Shown: positions 1 through 6,572, numbered from the stretch's first letter. The stretch: DNA of 8,308 bases from Chromatiales bacterium (GCA_030614035.1 JAUWKW010000049.1:1-8308), one strand, 5' to 3'. Notes: a model not told the origin generated them from the letters alone. Numbers and translations are program-made.

Positions 1-324
1 CGCGCCGATCACGCCCTCGAACAGGTCGGGCTGGCCGACCGCGCCAAGCACCGGCCCGTTGAAATGTCCGGCGGGCAGCGTCAACGGGTTGCAATCGCGC
101 GGGCGCTGGTCACAGACCCGAGTCTTTTGCTCGCCGACGAACCGACCGGCAATCTCGATTCCGCGACCGGTGCCGACATCATGTCTTTGTTCGACCAATT
201 GCAGAAAGCCGGCCAAACGATAATTCTCGTAACGCATGAAGCGAGTGTCGCCGCACACGCCGATCGCGAAGTTCATATTCTGGATGGGACCATCGCATCG
301 GACACGGGAGCGGTCGTGCATTGA
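1..324 (+). CDS. ABC transporter ATP-binding protein (MacB/LolD type), 3' part
   Basis: The reading frame is open from the first base, so the N-terminal part, including the Walker A loop, lies outside the window. The 107 visible residues hold the second half of a nucleotide-binding domain: the ABC signature as MSGGQ (residues 22-26, Met in place of the usual Leu), Walker B ending LLLADEP (42-48), the D-loop GNLD (50-53) and the switch histidine in LVTHE (His79). The [10 protein letters not shown] stretch is characteristic of the MacB/LolD/FtsE group, which powers mechanotransmission-type exporters from the cytoplasmic face of the inner membrane. The stop codon overlaps the start of the fusion-protein gene, and a matching permease follows, so this ATPase very likely energises that permease. 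Here ATPase and permease are separate proteins, unlike E. coli MacB where they are fused. Family call is firm; the substrate is unknown. Confidence 0.95.
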   Translation, partial: RADHALEQVGLADRAKHRPVEMSGGQRQRVAIARALVTDPSLLLADEPTGNLDSATGADIMSLFDQLQKAGQTIILVTHEASVAAHADREVHILDGTIASDTGAVVH

Positions 325-1631
325 ACAAGTACTCCATTTTTATCCTGCCCGTACTGGTGATGCTCGCCGGCTGCAGCCGGGAGCCGGAAGAACAAGTATT
401 CAACATCGCGATGGTTACGCAACGTGACATTATTGTGTCCGTCGACGCCGCTGGCATCATCGAACCCGAAACTACGGTCGAGGTTAAATCGAAAGCGTCC
501 GGAGAAATTCTCGAAATCCATTCCGATACCGGGGATCTCGTCGAGGTCGGAAGTTTAATTGTGCAAATCGATAAACGAACGCCAAAAAACTCGCTCGCCC
601 AGGCCGAGGCGGAACTCGAGGCGGCCCACGCCCGGCGGTCGATTGCCAGGGCGCAGACCGCCCGCGCCAAGACACTGCTGGAGTCCGGCACGTTCAATGA
701 AGTCGATTACGAGCAAACCGTGCTTGAATTTGCAAACGCTAAAGCTGAGGTGGTGCGTTCCCAGGTCGCAGTCGAGAACGCGCGAATCGCACTCGATGAC
801 ACCGAAGTCAGGGCACCGATCACCGGCACCATCATCGAGAAAAACGTTGAAAAGGGTCAGGTCATTTCGTCGCCTACACAGGATGTCGGCGGCGGCACTG
901 AGTTGCTGAAGATGGCGGATCTGCGCTCTGTCCAGGTCCGGGCCCTGGTTGACGAGACGGACATAGGCAAAATCATTCCTGAGCAGAACGTCGTCATCGA
1001 GGTAGCGGCCTATCCAAACCAGCCGTTCGAAGGTCGGGTGCTGAAGATCGAGCCGCAGGCTGCCGACGAGGAAGCGGTTACGCTGTTTTCGGTAATCATT
1101 ACAATCAACAACGAAAGCGGCCTGCTGCGTCCGGGCATGAACGCGGAGGTCGAGATCATGATTGCCAGCCGTTTCGACGTGCCGGCGATTCCAACCATAG
1201 CGCTACGAACCAGGGCCGATGTAGGACCGTCAGCAGGCTATGTCGGCTTGAACGAGGACATCGTGCGGGAACAATTGAGCAATGCGCAGACTGCCCCGGG
1301 ACCTGCTGCAGCCGGTGACCACGGGGTTATCGATGGGCCTCCCACTGGGCGCGGGCGACCTGGAGGAAGGCCGAGCGGATCATTTGCAAACCAGTACCAG
1401 TTTGGTGGCCGCTACTGGCTCTTCGTGTTGCGTAACGGCGAGCCATACGCCGTCAACGTAGAAACGGGTCTGACGGACCTCGACTACAGTGAAATCGTCT
1501 CCGGAATCGGCCCATCGGATGAGATTATACTGTTGCCCAGCGCCGGTCTGATTCGTTCACAGGATCGCTTCCGACAATTCGCGGATCGCTTCAGCGGCGT
1601 GCCCGGTATTTCTGGCGGCGATTCCGATTAG
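321..1631 (+). CDS. MacA-like periplasmic membrane-fusion lipoprotein (HlyD/RND adaptor family)
   Basis: This adaptor subunit bridges an inner-membrane ABC permease to an outer-membrane channel. The N-terminus is a lipoprotein signal with lipobox LAGC (Cys18) and Ser at +2. Then come a first half-lipoyl segment (about 48-90), an Ala/Glu-rich helical hairpin (about 91-160), the second half-lipoyl segment containing RAPITGTI (164-171), a beta-barrel (about 205-285) and a membrane-proximal domain ending near 415. Compared with ordinary MacA layout there is an extra stretch of about 65 residues (298-364), partly Gly/Pro/Arg-rich, between PTIALRT and YWLFVLRNG. The start is TTG at 321, in a TTGA overlap with the ATPase stop, with GGGAG at 306-310; the next in-frame ATG (360) would destroy the signal peptide. 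The overlap implies coupled translation. No outer-membrane TolC-type gene is in the window. The family is secure. Confidence 0.93.
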   Translation: MNKYSIFILPVLVMLAGCSREPEEQVFNIAMVTQRDIIVSVDAAGIIEPETTVEVKSKASGEILEIHSDTGDLVEVGSLIVQIDKRTPKNSLAQAEAELEAAHARRSIARAQTARAKTLLESGTFNEVDYEQTVLEFANAKAEVVRSQVAVENARIALDDTEVRAPITGTIIEKNVEKGQVISSPTQDVGGGTELLKMADLRSVQVRALVDETDIGKIIPEQNVVIEVAAYPNQPFEGRVLKIEPQAADEEAVTLFSVIITINNESGLLRPGMNAEVEIMIASRFDVPAIPTIALRTRADVGPSAGYVGLNEDIVREQLSNAQTAPGPAAAGDHGVIDGPPTGRGRPGGRPSGSFANQYQFGGRYWLFVLRNGEPYAVNVETGLTDLDYSEIVSGIGPSDEIILLPSAGLIRSQDRFRQFADRFSGVPGISGGDSD

Positions 1632-1635
1632 GTGA
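1630..1635 (+). promoter_or_regulatory. Ribosome binding site of the ABC permease gene
   Basis: AGGTGA lies 7 nt before the ATG at 1643 and overlaps the TAG stop of the fusion-protein gene. It fixes the permease start and suggests that ribosomes ending the upstream gene can re-initiate here. Confidence 0.7.
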
Positions 1636-1642
1636 ACCAGCC

Positions 1643-2851
1643 ATGATGTTCGTTGAAATGCTTCGCGTCGCAGCGCAGTCGATTCGTGCGAATTTCTTCC
1701 GTGCGTTCCTGACCATGCTCGGCATCATTATCGGTGTTGCTGCCGTAATCACGATGGTTGCGCTCGGCACCGGCGCCCAACGAGCCATCAATGAACAACT
1801 CGACAGCCTCGGCGGCAACGTCCTCAGCGTACGTGCCGGTCAGGGTTTCCATCGCGGCGTTGCGGTACAGACAGAAAAACTGACCGCAGACGATGTTGAG
1901 GCTCTGAAACGGGACGTCCCGTCGGTAACGGCTATAGTTCCCGAACTGTCGGTACGCAAGCAGGTCAAGCTGGGCAACCAGAACCGCAGTCTCAACATCG
2001 TCGGCACGACGCCGGAATTCGCGGATGTCAACGGCTTTGAATTGCTCTACGGCCGCATGATCTCCCAGGGAGATGTCGGATCGAAAAGACGGGTCGCTTT
2101 GCTCGGTGGCGAGGTACCGGTGGAGTTTGAGATAGACCCGACCCAATTGATCGGGCAAAGCCTGCTAATCCAGGGTACGTCATACGAAATCATCGGCATA
2201 TTCGAGAAGAAAGGCTCGCAGATGTTCGACAACCAGGATAAGAATGTCTGGATCCCGATATCAACGGCACAGTACCGGGTTGCCGGAACCGACAACCTCG
2301 GCAAAATCGGCGTGCAAATTGCTCCGGGCATCGACATCGGACAGGCAATCATCGACGTCGAACGCGTTCTGCGGCGCGAACACCGGATGATCCCCGGTGC
2401 TAGAAATGATTTTAATTTGTCCGACCGCAAGCAATTCCTACAGATGCAACAGGCAGCAACGAAGATTTTCTCCTACCTGCTGGCCGGCATAGCCGGCATC
2501 AGCCTGATCGTCGGCGGTATCGGCATCATGAATATTATGCTGGGCACGGTCACCGAACGCACCCGCGAGATAGGTATCCGCAAAGCGATGGGCGCGACGC
2601 GCACCAATATCATGGTGCAGTTTTTGATCGAAGCGATGAGCCTGTGCATTGCCGGCGGTACCATCGGCATCATTCTGGGCGGTGCCGCCTCAACGCTGCT
2701 GGCGAATCTGGCCGGATGGCAAACGCCTGTTTCCGTAACAGCAGTCACCATCGCATTCGTATTCAGTGCCGGTGTCGGCCTGTTCTTCGGTATCTGGCCC
2801 GCGAGCAAGGCGGCCGGCCTTGACCCTATCGCGGCGCTCCGTTACGAATAA
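1643..2851 (+). CDS. MacB/FtsX-family ABC transporter permease
   Basis: This is the membrane subunit of the exporter, in the inner membrane. It has the four-helix MacB layout: TM1 about 23-43 (preceded by an amphipathic N-terminal segment), a large periplasmic MacB-type domain about 45-270, TM2 about 275-300, TM3 about 326-356 and TM4 about 364-386. Just after TM2 is TERTREIGIRKAMGAT (304-319), the highly conserved cytoplasmic coupling segment that contacts the ATPase. The C-terminus ends in DPIAALRYE, the usual ending of the family. At 402 residues it is a normal length for a stand-alone permease lacking the ATPase domain. It sits 11 bp after the fusion-protein gene and 4 bp before the probable GST start. 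By family, such pumps drive periplasm-to-outside export of macrolides, peptides or lipids by mechanotransmission; the actual substrate cannot be read from the sequence. Confidence 0.95.
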   Translation: MMFVEMLRVAAQSIRANFFRAFLTMLGIIIGVAAVITMVALGTGAQRAINEQLDSLGGNVLSVRAGQGFHRGVAVQTEKLTADDVEALKRDVPSVTAIVPELSVRKQVKLGNQNRSLNIVGTTPEFADVNGFELLYGRMISQGDVGSKRRVALLGGEVPVEFEIDPTQLIGQSLLIQGTSYEIIGIFEKKGSQMFDNQDKNVWIPISTAQYRVAGTDNLGKIGVQIAPGIDIGQAIIDVERVLRREHRMIPGARNDFNLSDRKQFLQMQQAATKIFSYLLAGIAGISLIVGGIGIMNIMLGTVTERTREIGIRKAMGATRTNIMVQFLIEAMSLCIAGGTIGIILGGAASTLLANLAGWQTPVSVTAVTIAFVFSAGVGLFFGIWPASKAAGLDPIAALRYE

Positions 2852-2855
2852 ACCC

Positions 2856-3455
2856 GTGTTAAAGATCTATGGGCCTGCCCGATCCCGCGCCTCCCGAAGC
2901 CTGTGGATGGCTGAGGAAATCGGCGTGCCTTACGAGCATATCGATTTCGCCGGTATGGAAGCTGACGAACGCGACGAGATCCTGACCGCCGTCAACCCGA
3001 TCGCCAAGGTGCCCGCGATCGAGGACGGAGGCCTGAAGCTGTTCGAATCGATGGCAATCAACCTGTACCTGGCTGAGAAATACGGTGGTGAGCTATGGCC
3101 TGACAACGAACCGGACCGGGCCCGCACGGTGCAGTGGAGTGTGTTTGCGATGACCGAAATAGAACCACCGCTGGTACAGCTGTTCCTGGAACGGGTCATA
3201 CACACGGACGAGAACCGGGATGAGGACAACGAATCGAAGGCTCTTAACGATCTCGCCCAGCCCATGAAAGTGCTCGACGGGCACCTCGCCCAGCAAAACT
3301 ATTTGCTGGGCGGTGATTTTTCGGCAGCGGACCTCAACCTATCCTCGATTTTCACGTTGGGACAGGTCGCGCGCTACGACATGGCGGAGTATCCGAACGT
3401 TGCAAGTTGGGCAGACTCCTGCCTTGGACGGCCGGCCTATAAACGCATCAGGTAG
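2856..3455 (+). CDS. Glutathione S-transferase family protein
   Basis: A cytosolic GST of 199 residues with an N-terminal thioredoxin-like domain (about 1-77) and an all-helical C-terminal domain (about 88-199). Visible landmarks are the opening LKIYG, Ser10 in ARSRASR (the position of the activating serine in several GST classes), KVPAIEDG (51-58) with the cis-proline Pro53, and FESMAI (63-68), whose Glu-Ser pair binds the gamma-glutamyl part of glutathione. The C-terminus GRPAYKRIR is typical. The frame stays open back to 2766, but that part lies inside the permease gene; GTG at 2856, 4 bp after the permease stop, gives the natural family start. No clear Shine-Dalgarno is present, so translational coupling is likely. 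Its place at the end of an exporter operon suggests conjugation of electrophiles that the pump or its partners handle; this is inference. Confidence 0.9.
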   Translation: MLKIYGPARSRASRSLWMAEEIGVPYEHIDFAGMEADERDEILTAVNPIAKVPAIEDGGLKLFESMAINLYLAEKYGGELWPDNEPDRARTVQWSVFAMTEIEPPLVQLFLERVIHTDENRDEDNESKALNDLAQPMKVLDGHLAQQNYLLGGDFSAADLNLSSIFTLGQVARYDMAEYPNVASWADSCLGRPAYKRIR

Positions 3456-3476
3456 GCGCCGGGGTCCTCCGGCACC
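3455..3476 (+). terminator. Possible terminator at the end of the exporter-GST operon
   Basis: GGCGCCGG (3455-3462) and CCGGCACC (3469-3476) form an 8-bp stem with one C/A mismatch and a 6-nt loop. It begins on the last base of the GST stop codon. The tract after it (TATTCTTTA) is T-rich but not a clean U-run, so it is a moderate candidate. Confidence 0.45.
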
Positions 3477-3572
3477 TATTCTTTACCCTCCAGAGTCCAC
3501 TGCGGAAAAGGAATCACCCGGTCGAGCTGGTGAATGCCCGCTTTCGAGGCAAAGCAGGTGTTCCAGATTGGG

Positions 3573-3578
3573 TAGAAT
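3573..3578 (+). promoter_or_regulatory. Possible -10 element (TAGAAT)
   Basis: TAGAAT differs from the sigma-70 -10 consensus at one base and lies upstream of the mini-protein and cytochrome genes, after the GST operon hairpin. No convincing -35 box sits 16-18 bp upstream, so this is only a candidate for the start of the second transcription unit. Confidence 0.25.
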
Positions 3579-3609
3579 GGGCGCTCAACTCAGACGCCGC
3601 TGACGGAAC

Positions 3610-3628
3610 CGAGCGGAACGCTCGTTTT
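3610..3628 (+). terminator. Hairpin with T-run: intrinsic terminator or leader attenuator
   Basis: CGAGCG (3610-3615), loop GAA, and CGCTCG (3619-3624) form a perfect 6-bp GC-rich stem followed by TTTT (3624 is the last stem base). This is the best intrinsic-terminator shape in the window. It lies 29 bp before the upstream start candidate of the mini-protein gene, so it either ends readthrough from the GST operon or acts in the leader of the next unit. Confidence 0.5.
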
Positions 3629-3656
3629 CAAACGCGGAGAAATGAATAGGCATGAT

Positions 3657-3755
3657 ATGGCAAGTAAAGATAAAGGCAGAAAGGAACAGCAGAAAAAGCC
3701 CCAGCGAAGCGCTAAGGAAAAGCGAAAATTGAAAAGAGAAAAGAAGAATAAATAA
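3657..3755 (+). CDS. Small, highly basic lysine-rich protein (32 residues), function unknown
   Basis: A short open frame reading MASKDKGRKEQQ then a run of Lys/Arg/Glu ending KREKKNK and TAA. Twelve Lys and four Arg make half of the residues basic; there is one Leu, no aromatic residue and no Cys, so it should be a disordered or single-helix cytoplasmic polypeptide. The segment KEKRKLKREKK (20-30) alternates charges and could form a highly charged helix. ATG at 3657 has AGG at 3648-3650, 6 nt upstream; an in-frame ATG at 3642 would add MNRHD but has GGAGA only 1-2 nt away, so 3657 is preferred. It lies 43 bp before the cytochrome gene on the same strand. RNA or ribosome association would suit such a composition, but no function can be assigned. 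It could also be a chance frame in A-rich DNA. Confidence 0.55.
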   Translation: MASKDKGRKEQQKKPQRSAKEKRKLKREKKNK

Positions 3756-3786
3756 GCTGGTACTGTTTGCAGAACGCCGAACACCC

Positions 3787-3792
3787 AAGGGG
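3787..3792 (+). promoter_or_regulatory. Ribosome binding site of the cytochrome gene
   Basis: AAGGGG lies 6 nt before the ATG at 3799 and supports that start for the lipoprotein cytochrome. Confidence 0.55.
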
Positions 3793-3798
3793 CACGGT

Positions 3799-4131
3799 AT
3801 GAATCGGATTGGCAGCGGCGCCCGCCGGATACGACCGTGGGCAACCGGGATCTTGTCTTTCGCGGTCCTGCTCGTATCCGCCTGCGCTCCCGACAGCCCA
3901 AGCACAGTCGCCGAACCGCAGGCGACCGAACGCGGCGAGCAGGCCTTCATCGAAAACTGCGGCGCCTGCCATGGCGCCGGCGGTCGCGGGCCAGCGCTGT
4001 CCGAGCTTAAAGCGCTGTCGTCGGCCGAACGCCGTGACCGAATCCGGAACCACCCCATTGCCGGCCAGATTCCGCAGCGGCTGCCGGCGCACCAATTATC
4101 CGATGTGATCGAGTTTCTCGAGTCAGAATGA
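3799..4131 (+). CDS. Lipoprotein c-type cytochrome (single CxxCH), no candidate Met ligand
   Basis: A 110-residue protein with a positively charged start (RRIRPW), a hydrophobic stretch (about 16-28) and a lipobox-like VSAC ending at Cys29, followed by a Ser/Thr/Pro linker. It should therefore be a membrane-tethered periplasmic lipoprotein. The haem site is CGACH (Cys54, Cys57, His58) in a short class-I-like cytochrome domain (about 44-108) ending in the usual DVIEFLES helix. Oddly, the only methionine is the initiator. Where family members carry the axial Met, usually followed by Pro, this protein reads GQIPQRLP (89-96). His85 (NHP) or His98 (PAHQ) might serve instead, or the haem may be five-coordinate. 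Its stop overlaps the first possible start of the following Rossmann gene (ATGA). The c-type call is strong; the electron partner is unknown. Confidence 0.85.
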   Translation: MNRIGSGARRIRPWATGILSFAVLLVSACAPDSPSTVAEPQATERGEQAFIENCGACHGAGGRGPALSELKALSSAERRDRIRNHPIAGQIPQRLPAHQLSDVIEFLESE

Positions 4132-4165
4132 GCTTCGGCTTGGCTGTGACCCGTGATGGGGAAAT

Positions 4166-4170
4166 GGAAG
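4166..4170 (+). promoter_or_regulatory. Ribosome binding site that decides the Rossmann protein start
   Basis: GGAAG sits 8 nt before the ATG at 4179. The longer alternative start at 4128 overlaps the cytochrome stop as ATGA but has no comparable site, and it would put 17 extra residues, four of them acidic, before the signal peptide. Confidence 0.6.
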
Positions 4171-4178
4171 ATTTACTA

Positions 4179-4991
4179 ATGGTCACGTTGCCCAGACAAC
4201 CCTTTCGCCAAACACGCGCACACAAGGGCCACCGCAAACTTTTTCGGGCTGGCTTTTGTCTGGCGGTTCTAAGCCTTGCCTGTATCCAGGCTGTTGCCGA
4301 TACGGGCAATAATCACAGACGAATCGTCCTGATCGGCGCAACCGCTGCATCAGCCGGGGATCTCATTGAGCAAGCATTGGAAGCCGGTCATGAAGTCATC
4401 GGTGTAACGCGCAGGCCGGAATCAATGGAGCTTCAGCACGAGCGTTTCACCGCAGTCTATGGCGACGTCTACAAGATAGATACGATTGCCGCTGTGCTGA
4501 CCGGCGACGAAGTGGTGATCTCGTATATAGATATTAACTTTCCATTTGGCCCGGAAATCCCGGCGGGCGTGGATCTATTCTCCAGGGGAACTTCCAATAT
4601 TATCGAGGCGATGAAGCTCAAAGGGAACCGACGACTGTTCGTCACCTCAAACATGGCAGCCGAATACGTCGTCCTGGACAAACCCGGGCCCGGTGCGCAG
4701 TTCCGTGACCTGATGGGATGGAACCGGCGGCATAAATACGCCGATGCGCGTCTGATGGAGACAATTGTAGAAGGGAGTGAGCTCGACTATACGATACTGC
4801 GAATGCCGCATCTTGTCCCCGGTGAGCCCACCGGCGAAGTCAACATCGTCGTCGGCAAAAATGCCTACAACACCGCCGTCAAGAATCAGACTCCGCCCCG
4901 GACGCTGACGGTGGCCGATTTGTCTGCGTTTATCCTGGAGCAGATGAATTCGGACGAGTACGTCGAAGCGAGGGTGGGCATTTACAACTGA
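4179..4991 (+). CDS. Exported NAD(P)-binding Rossmann protein (NmrA / atypical SDR-like)
   Basis: With the start at 4179 the product has 270 residues. The N-terminus is basic (RQTRAHKGHRKLFR) and then hydrophobic (about 25-40), ending AVADTG, which looks like a Sec signal peptide cleaved near 40; there is no twin-arginine motif and no good lipobox. The mature part opens with RRIVLIGATAASAGDLIE, a beta-alpha-beta dinucleotide fold. The second glycine of the usual GATGxxG loop is Ala here (GATAASAG, 53-60). Further family features are GHEVIGVTRRPE (71-82), GDVYKID (95-101), a predicted strand VTSNMAAEY (155-163), KYADARLMETIV (186-197) and LDYTILRMPHLV (202-213). It belongs to the NAD(P)H-binding NmrA/SDRa group, which includes isomerases, reductases and non-catalytic sensors. 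Export of such a fold is unusual. The frame extends up to an ATG at 4128 that overlaps the cytochrome stop; either way the two genes look co-transcribed. Confidence 0.8.
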   Translation: MVTLPRQPFRQTRAHKGHRKLFRAGFCLAVLSLACIQAVADTGNNHRRIVLIGATAASAGDLIEQALEAGHEVIGVTRRPESMELQHERFTAVYGDVYKIDTIAAVLTGDEVVISYIDINFPFGPEIPAGVDLFSRGTSNIIEAMKLKGNRRLFVTSNMAAEYVVLDKPGPGAQFRDLMGWNRRHKYADARLMETIVEGSELDYTILRMPHLVPGEPTGEVNIVVGKNAYNTAVKNQTPPRTLTVADLSAFILEQMNSDEYVEARVGIYN

Positions 4992-4994
4992 AGA

Positions 4995-5017
4995 CCCGCG
5001 ACCGCTTATGGTGCGGG
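4995..5017. terminator. Hairpin between convergent genes, possible shared terminator
   Basis: CCCGC-g-ACC (4995-5003) pairs with GGT-GCGGG (5010-5017) with one bulged G and a 6-nt loop that contains the MFS stop codon. It fills the 14-bp gap between the convergent Rossmann and MFS genes. No U-run follows on either strand, so termination activity is uncertain. Confidence 0.35.
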
Positions 5018-6385
5018 CCAGTAAGCGTGGTGATCATCAATGACGAACGGGTGTGAATGCCGGACGGATTCATGCTCGTGCGGATGGCTATGTGGTTCGG
5101 AGCCTTCCGTCCCGTCGTGCTCATGCCGGTGATGCTCGTCATGCATGTGCTGGTGCCGATGGCTATCCGCTTCATGACTGTGCTCGAGCACGACCGCATC
5201 GGTGCTGGGCCACGCACGGGCCGCAAGGATTGTAAACAACAAAACGGCGCCACCGAGCGCCAGCGCCGTTGCCTGGATGCCAATGCGTGCACCCAGTTGA
5301 CCTGCGATCGGATAAGCCAATAACCAGCAACCGTGGGACAACGCAAACTGTGCCGAGAAATAACACGGGCGATCTGCTGCCGATGATGATCGATTGACGA
5401 GACGTCCCGCCGGTGTCTGCACAAGTGACCAGCCCATCCCGATCAAACACCAGATCGGCAGCACCCACGCTAACCCGGGCCCCGAATAGATCGCAAGTAA
5501 ACCAAAACCCATCAACATGCCACCGGAGAGCATGACCGGCCGATCCGGGATCCGGTCCAAAATCTTCGGCAAGCTTAGTGCTGCAAGCATCGATCCGCCG
5601 CCGGCCGCTGCAAACGCCAACGCGGTATCCGCCTCTGAGCCACCGAGATACTCGCGAACATAAACAACCGTATTGACGATTACCATGGCACTGGCGCCGG
5701 CCACACCAAGGTACAGGATCAGCAGCGCCCGCAGCCTTGGGGTCTGCATGTAGGAACGCACGCCGAAACTGATTTCACCCCAGATGCCACCCAGACGATC
5801 GACACGCTCGGCAACAGGCACGGCAGTGACGAGAATCAGCGCCGCCGATACGAGGAATGCGAGTGAATTGATCTGGAACAGCGCATCATATGAAAACACC
5901 AGCAATGCCAAACCGGCGAAGGTCGGGCTCAACAGGTTTTCGAGGTCATAGGCCAGCCGTGAATACGACAACGCGCGTGTGTATTGCTGCTCGTCCGGCA
6001 AAATGTCCGGGATTGTTGCCTGAAACACGGGCTTGAATCCGGCCGAGAACAGATTCAGCAGGAAAATCAACACATAGATCTGCCAGACAGCCGTGACGAA
6101 CGGCATCGCCAGCACAATTGCAGCCCGGACGACATCCAGCGCGATCAGCAGTGGTTTACGAGGGAACCGGTGCGCCAGACCACCAACGATTGGCGCGAAC
6201 ACGACATAGGCAACCATTTTGAAAGCCAGTGCCGTGCCCAGCACGATACCGGCATTGCCGCCGACAAGATCATAGGCCAGCAGTGTCAATGCAATGGTCG
6301 TAAGGCCGGTTCCCACGAGCGCAATAACCTGCGCAGTAAACAGCTTGCGAAAGTCAGTGTTTCGTAGCGGTGACTCGGTCGCCAT
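5006..6385 (-). CDS. MFS efflux transporter with histidine-rich C-terminal tail (NreB-like)
   Basis: A 459-residue inner-membrane transporter. Residues about 14-390 hold a series of hydrophobic segments fitting the 12-helix MFS fold, and loop 2-3 carries a motif-A-like GGLAHRFPRKPLL (68-80), with His where Asp is usual. The N-terminal half (LRNTDFRKLFTAQVIALVG, then LPFVTAVWQIYVLIF-like and TIPDILPDEQQYTRALSYSR segments) resembles the NreB group of MFS proteins. After the last helix the tail (about 392-459) has 18 histidines between 402 and 453, mostly as HxH or HxxH with Asp/Glu, and ends YWPAP. NreB proteins carry a comparable His-rich tail and give nickel resistance, so divalent metal export (Ni, Co or Zn) is the best guess; drug efflux is the alternative. 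AAGG (plus-strand 6393-6396) lies 7 nt before the ATG. It is a single-gene unit, convergent with the Rossmann gene. Confidence 0.85.
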   Translation of the reverse strand: MATESPLRNTDFRKLFTAQVIALVGTGLTTIALTLLAYDLVGGNAGIVLGTALAFKMVAYVVFAPIVGGLAHRFPRKPLLIALDVVRAAIVLAMPFVTAVWQIYVLIFLLNLFSAGFKPVFQATIPDILPDEQQYTRALSYSRLAYDLENLLSPTFAGLALLVFSYDALFQINSLAFLVSAALILVTAVPVAERVDRLGGIWGEISFGVRSYMQTPRLRALLILYLGVAGASAMVIVNTVVYVREYLGGSEADTALAFAAAGGGSMLAALSLPKILDRIPDRPVMLSGGMLMGFGLLAIYSGPGLAWVLPIWCLIGMGWSLVQTPAGRLVNRSSSAADRPCYFSAQFALSHGCWLLAYPIAGQLGARIGIQATALALGGAVLLFTILAARAWPSTDAVVLEHSHEADSHRHQHMHDEHHRHEHDGTEGSEPHSHPHEHESVRHSHPFVIDDHHAYWPAP

Positions 6386-6572
6386 GGATCAGCCTTGCGT
6401 GGTCTAAAGCTTCGGTTACGGACGTCTGTACGACACTACTGCGTTGCGCCTAAGAATACGCCGGCCCCCGGCTGCCTGCCAGCGGCCCAGGTGACCGCGC
6501 GCGCCGTACGGCTTATCCACCATGATAGACTGATCGCTTCGTTGTACCCGGCCAGATCGTAAAGCGCCGGTC
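6386..6572. promoter_or_regulatory. Divergent intergenic region carrying promoters for the MFS and dehydratase-like genes
   Basis: Two genes transcribed away from each other flank this stretch, so both promoters should lie here. It contains a GC-rich block with a perfect GCCGG-CCC-CCGGC hairpin (6460-6472) and an imperfect GTCTGTACGAC dyad (6425-6435). A weak -10-like TAGACT (6526-6531) faces the dehydratase-like gene without a clear -35. No metal-regulator operator that I can name is recognisable. Confidence 0.45.

Noticed and set aside
179..697. Long minus-strand frame opposite the ABC ATPase and fusion-protein genes
   Set aside because: Ser/Arg-rich translation without recognisable domains, antisense to two well-supported genes with conserved motifs.
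1628..2158. Minus-strand 176-codon frame opposite the permease
   Set aside because: Antisense to a clear MacB-type permease; no motif or ribosome site of its own.
2766..2855. N-terminal extension of the GST reaching into the permease gene
   Set aside because: The extra residues are permease DNA in another frame, and GTG at 2856 gives the standard GST beginning LKIYG.
3313..3603. Plus-strand frame overlapping the GST 3' end and the intergenic region
   Set aside because: Its first half lies out of frame inside the GST gene and the rest is low-complexity Arg/Pro-rich; the terminator-like hairpin falls within it.
3585..4058. Minus-strand frames opposite the mini-protein and cytochrome genes
   Set aside because: The Phe/Leu/Ser-rich part is simply the complement of the lysine-rich small gene, and the remainder is antisense to the CxxCH protein.
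5053..5323. Plus-strand frames opposite the His-rich tail of the MFS gene
   Set aside because: The Met/Val-rich translations are the complement of histidine codons (CAT/CAC); not independent genes.
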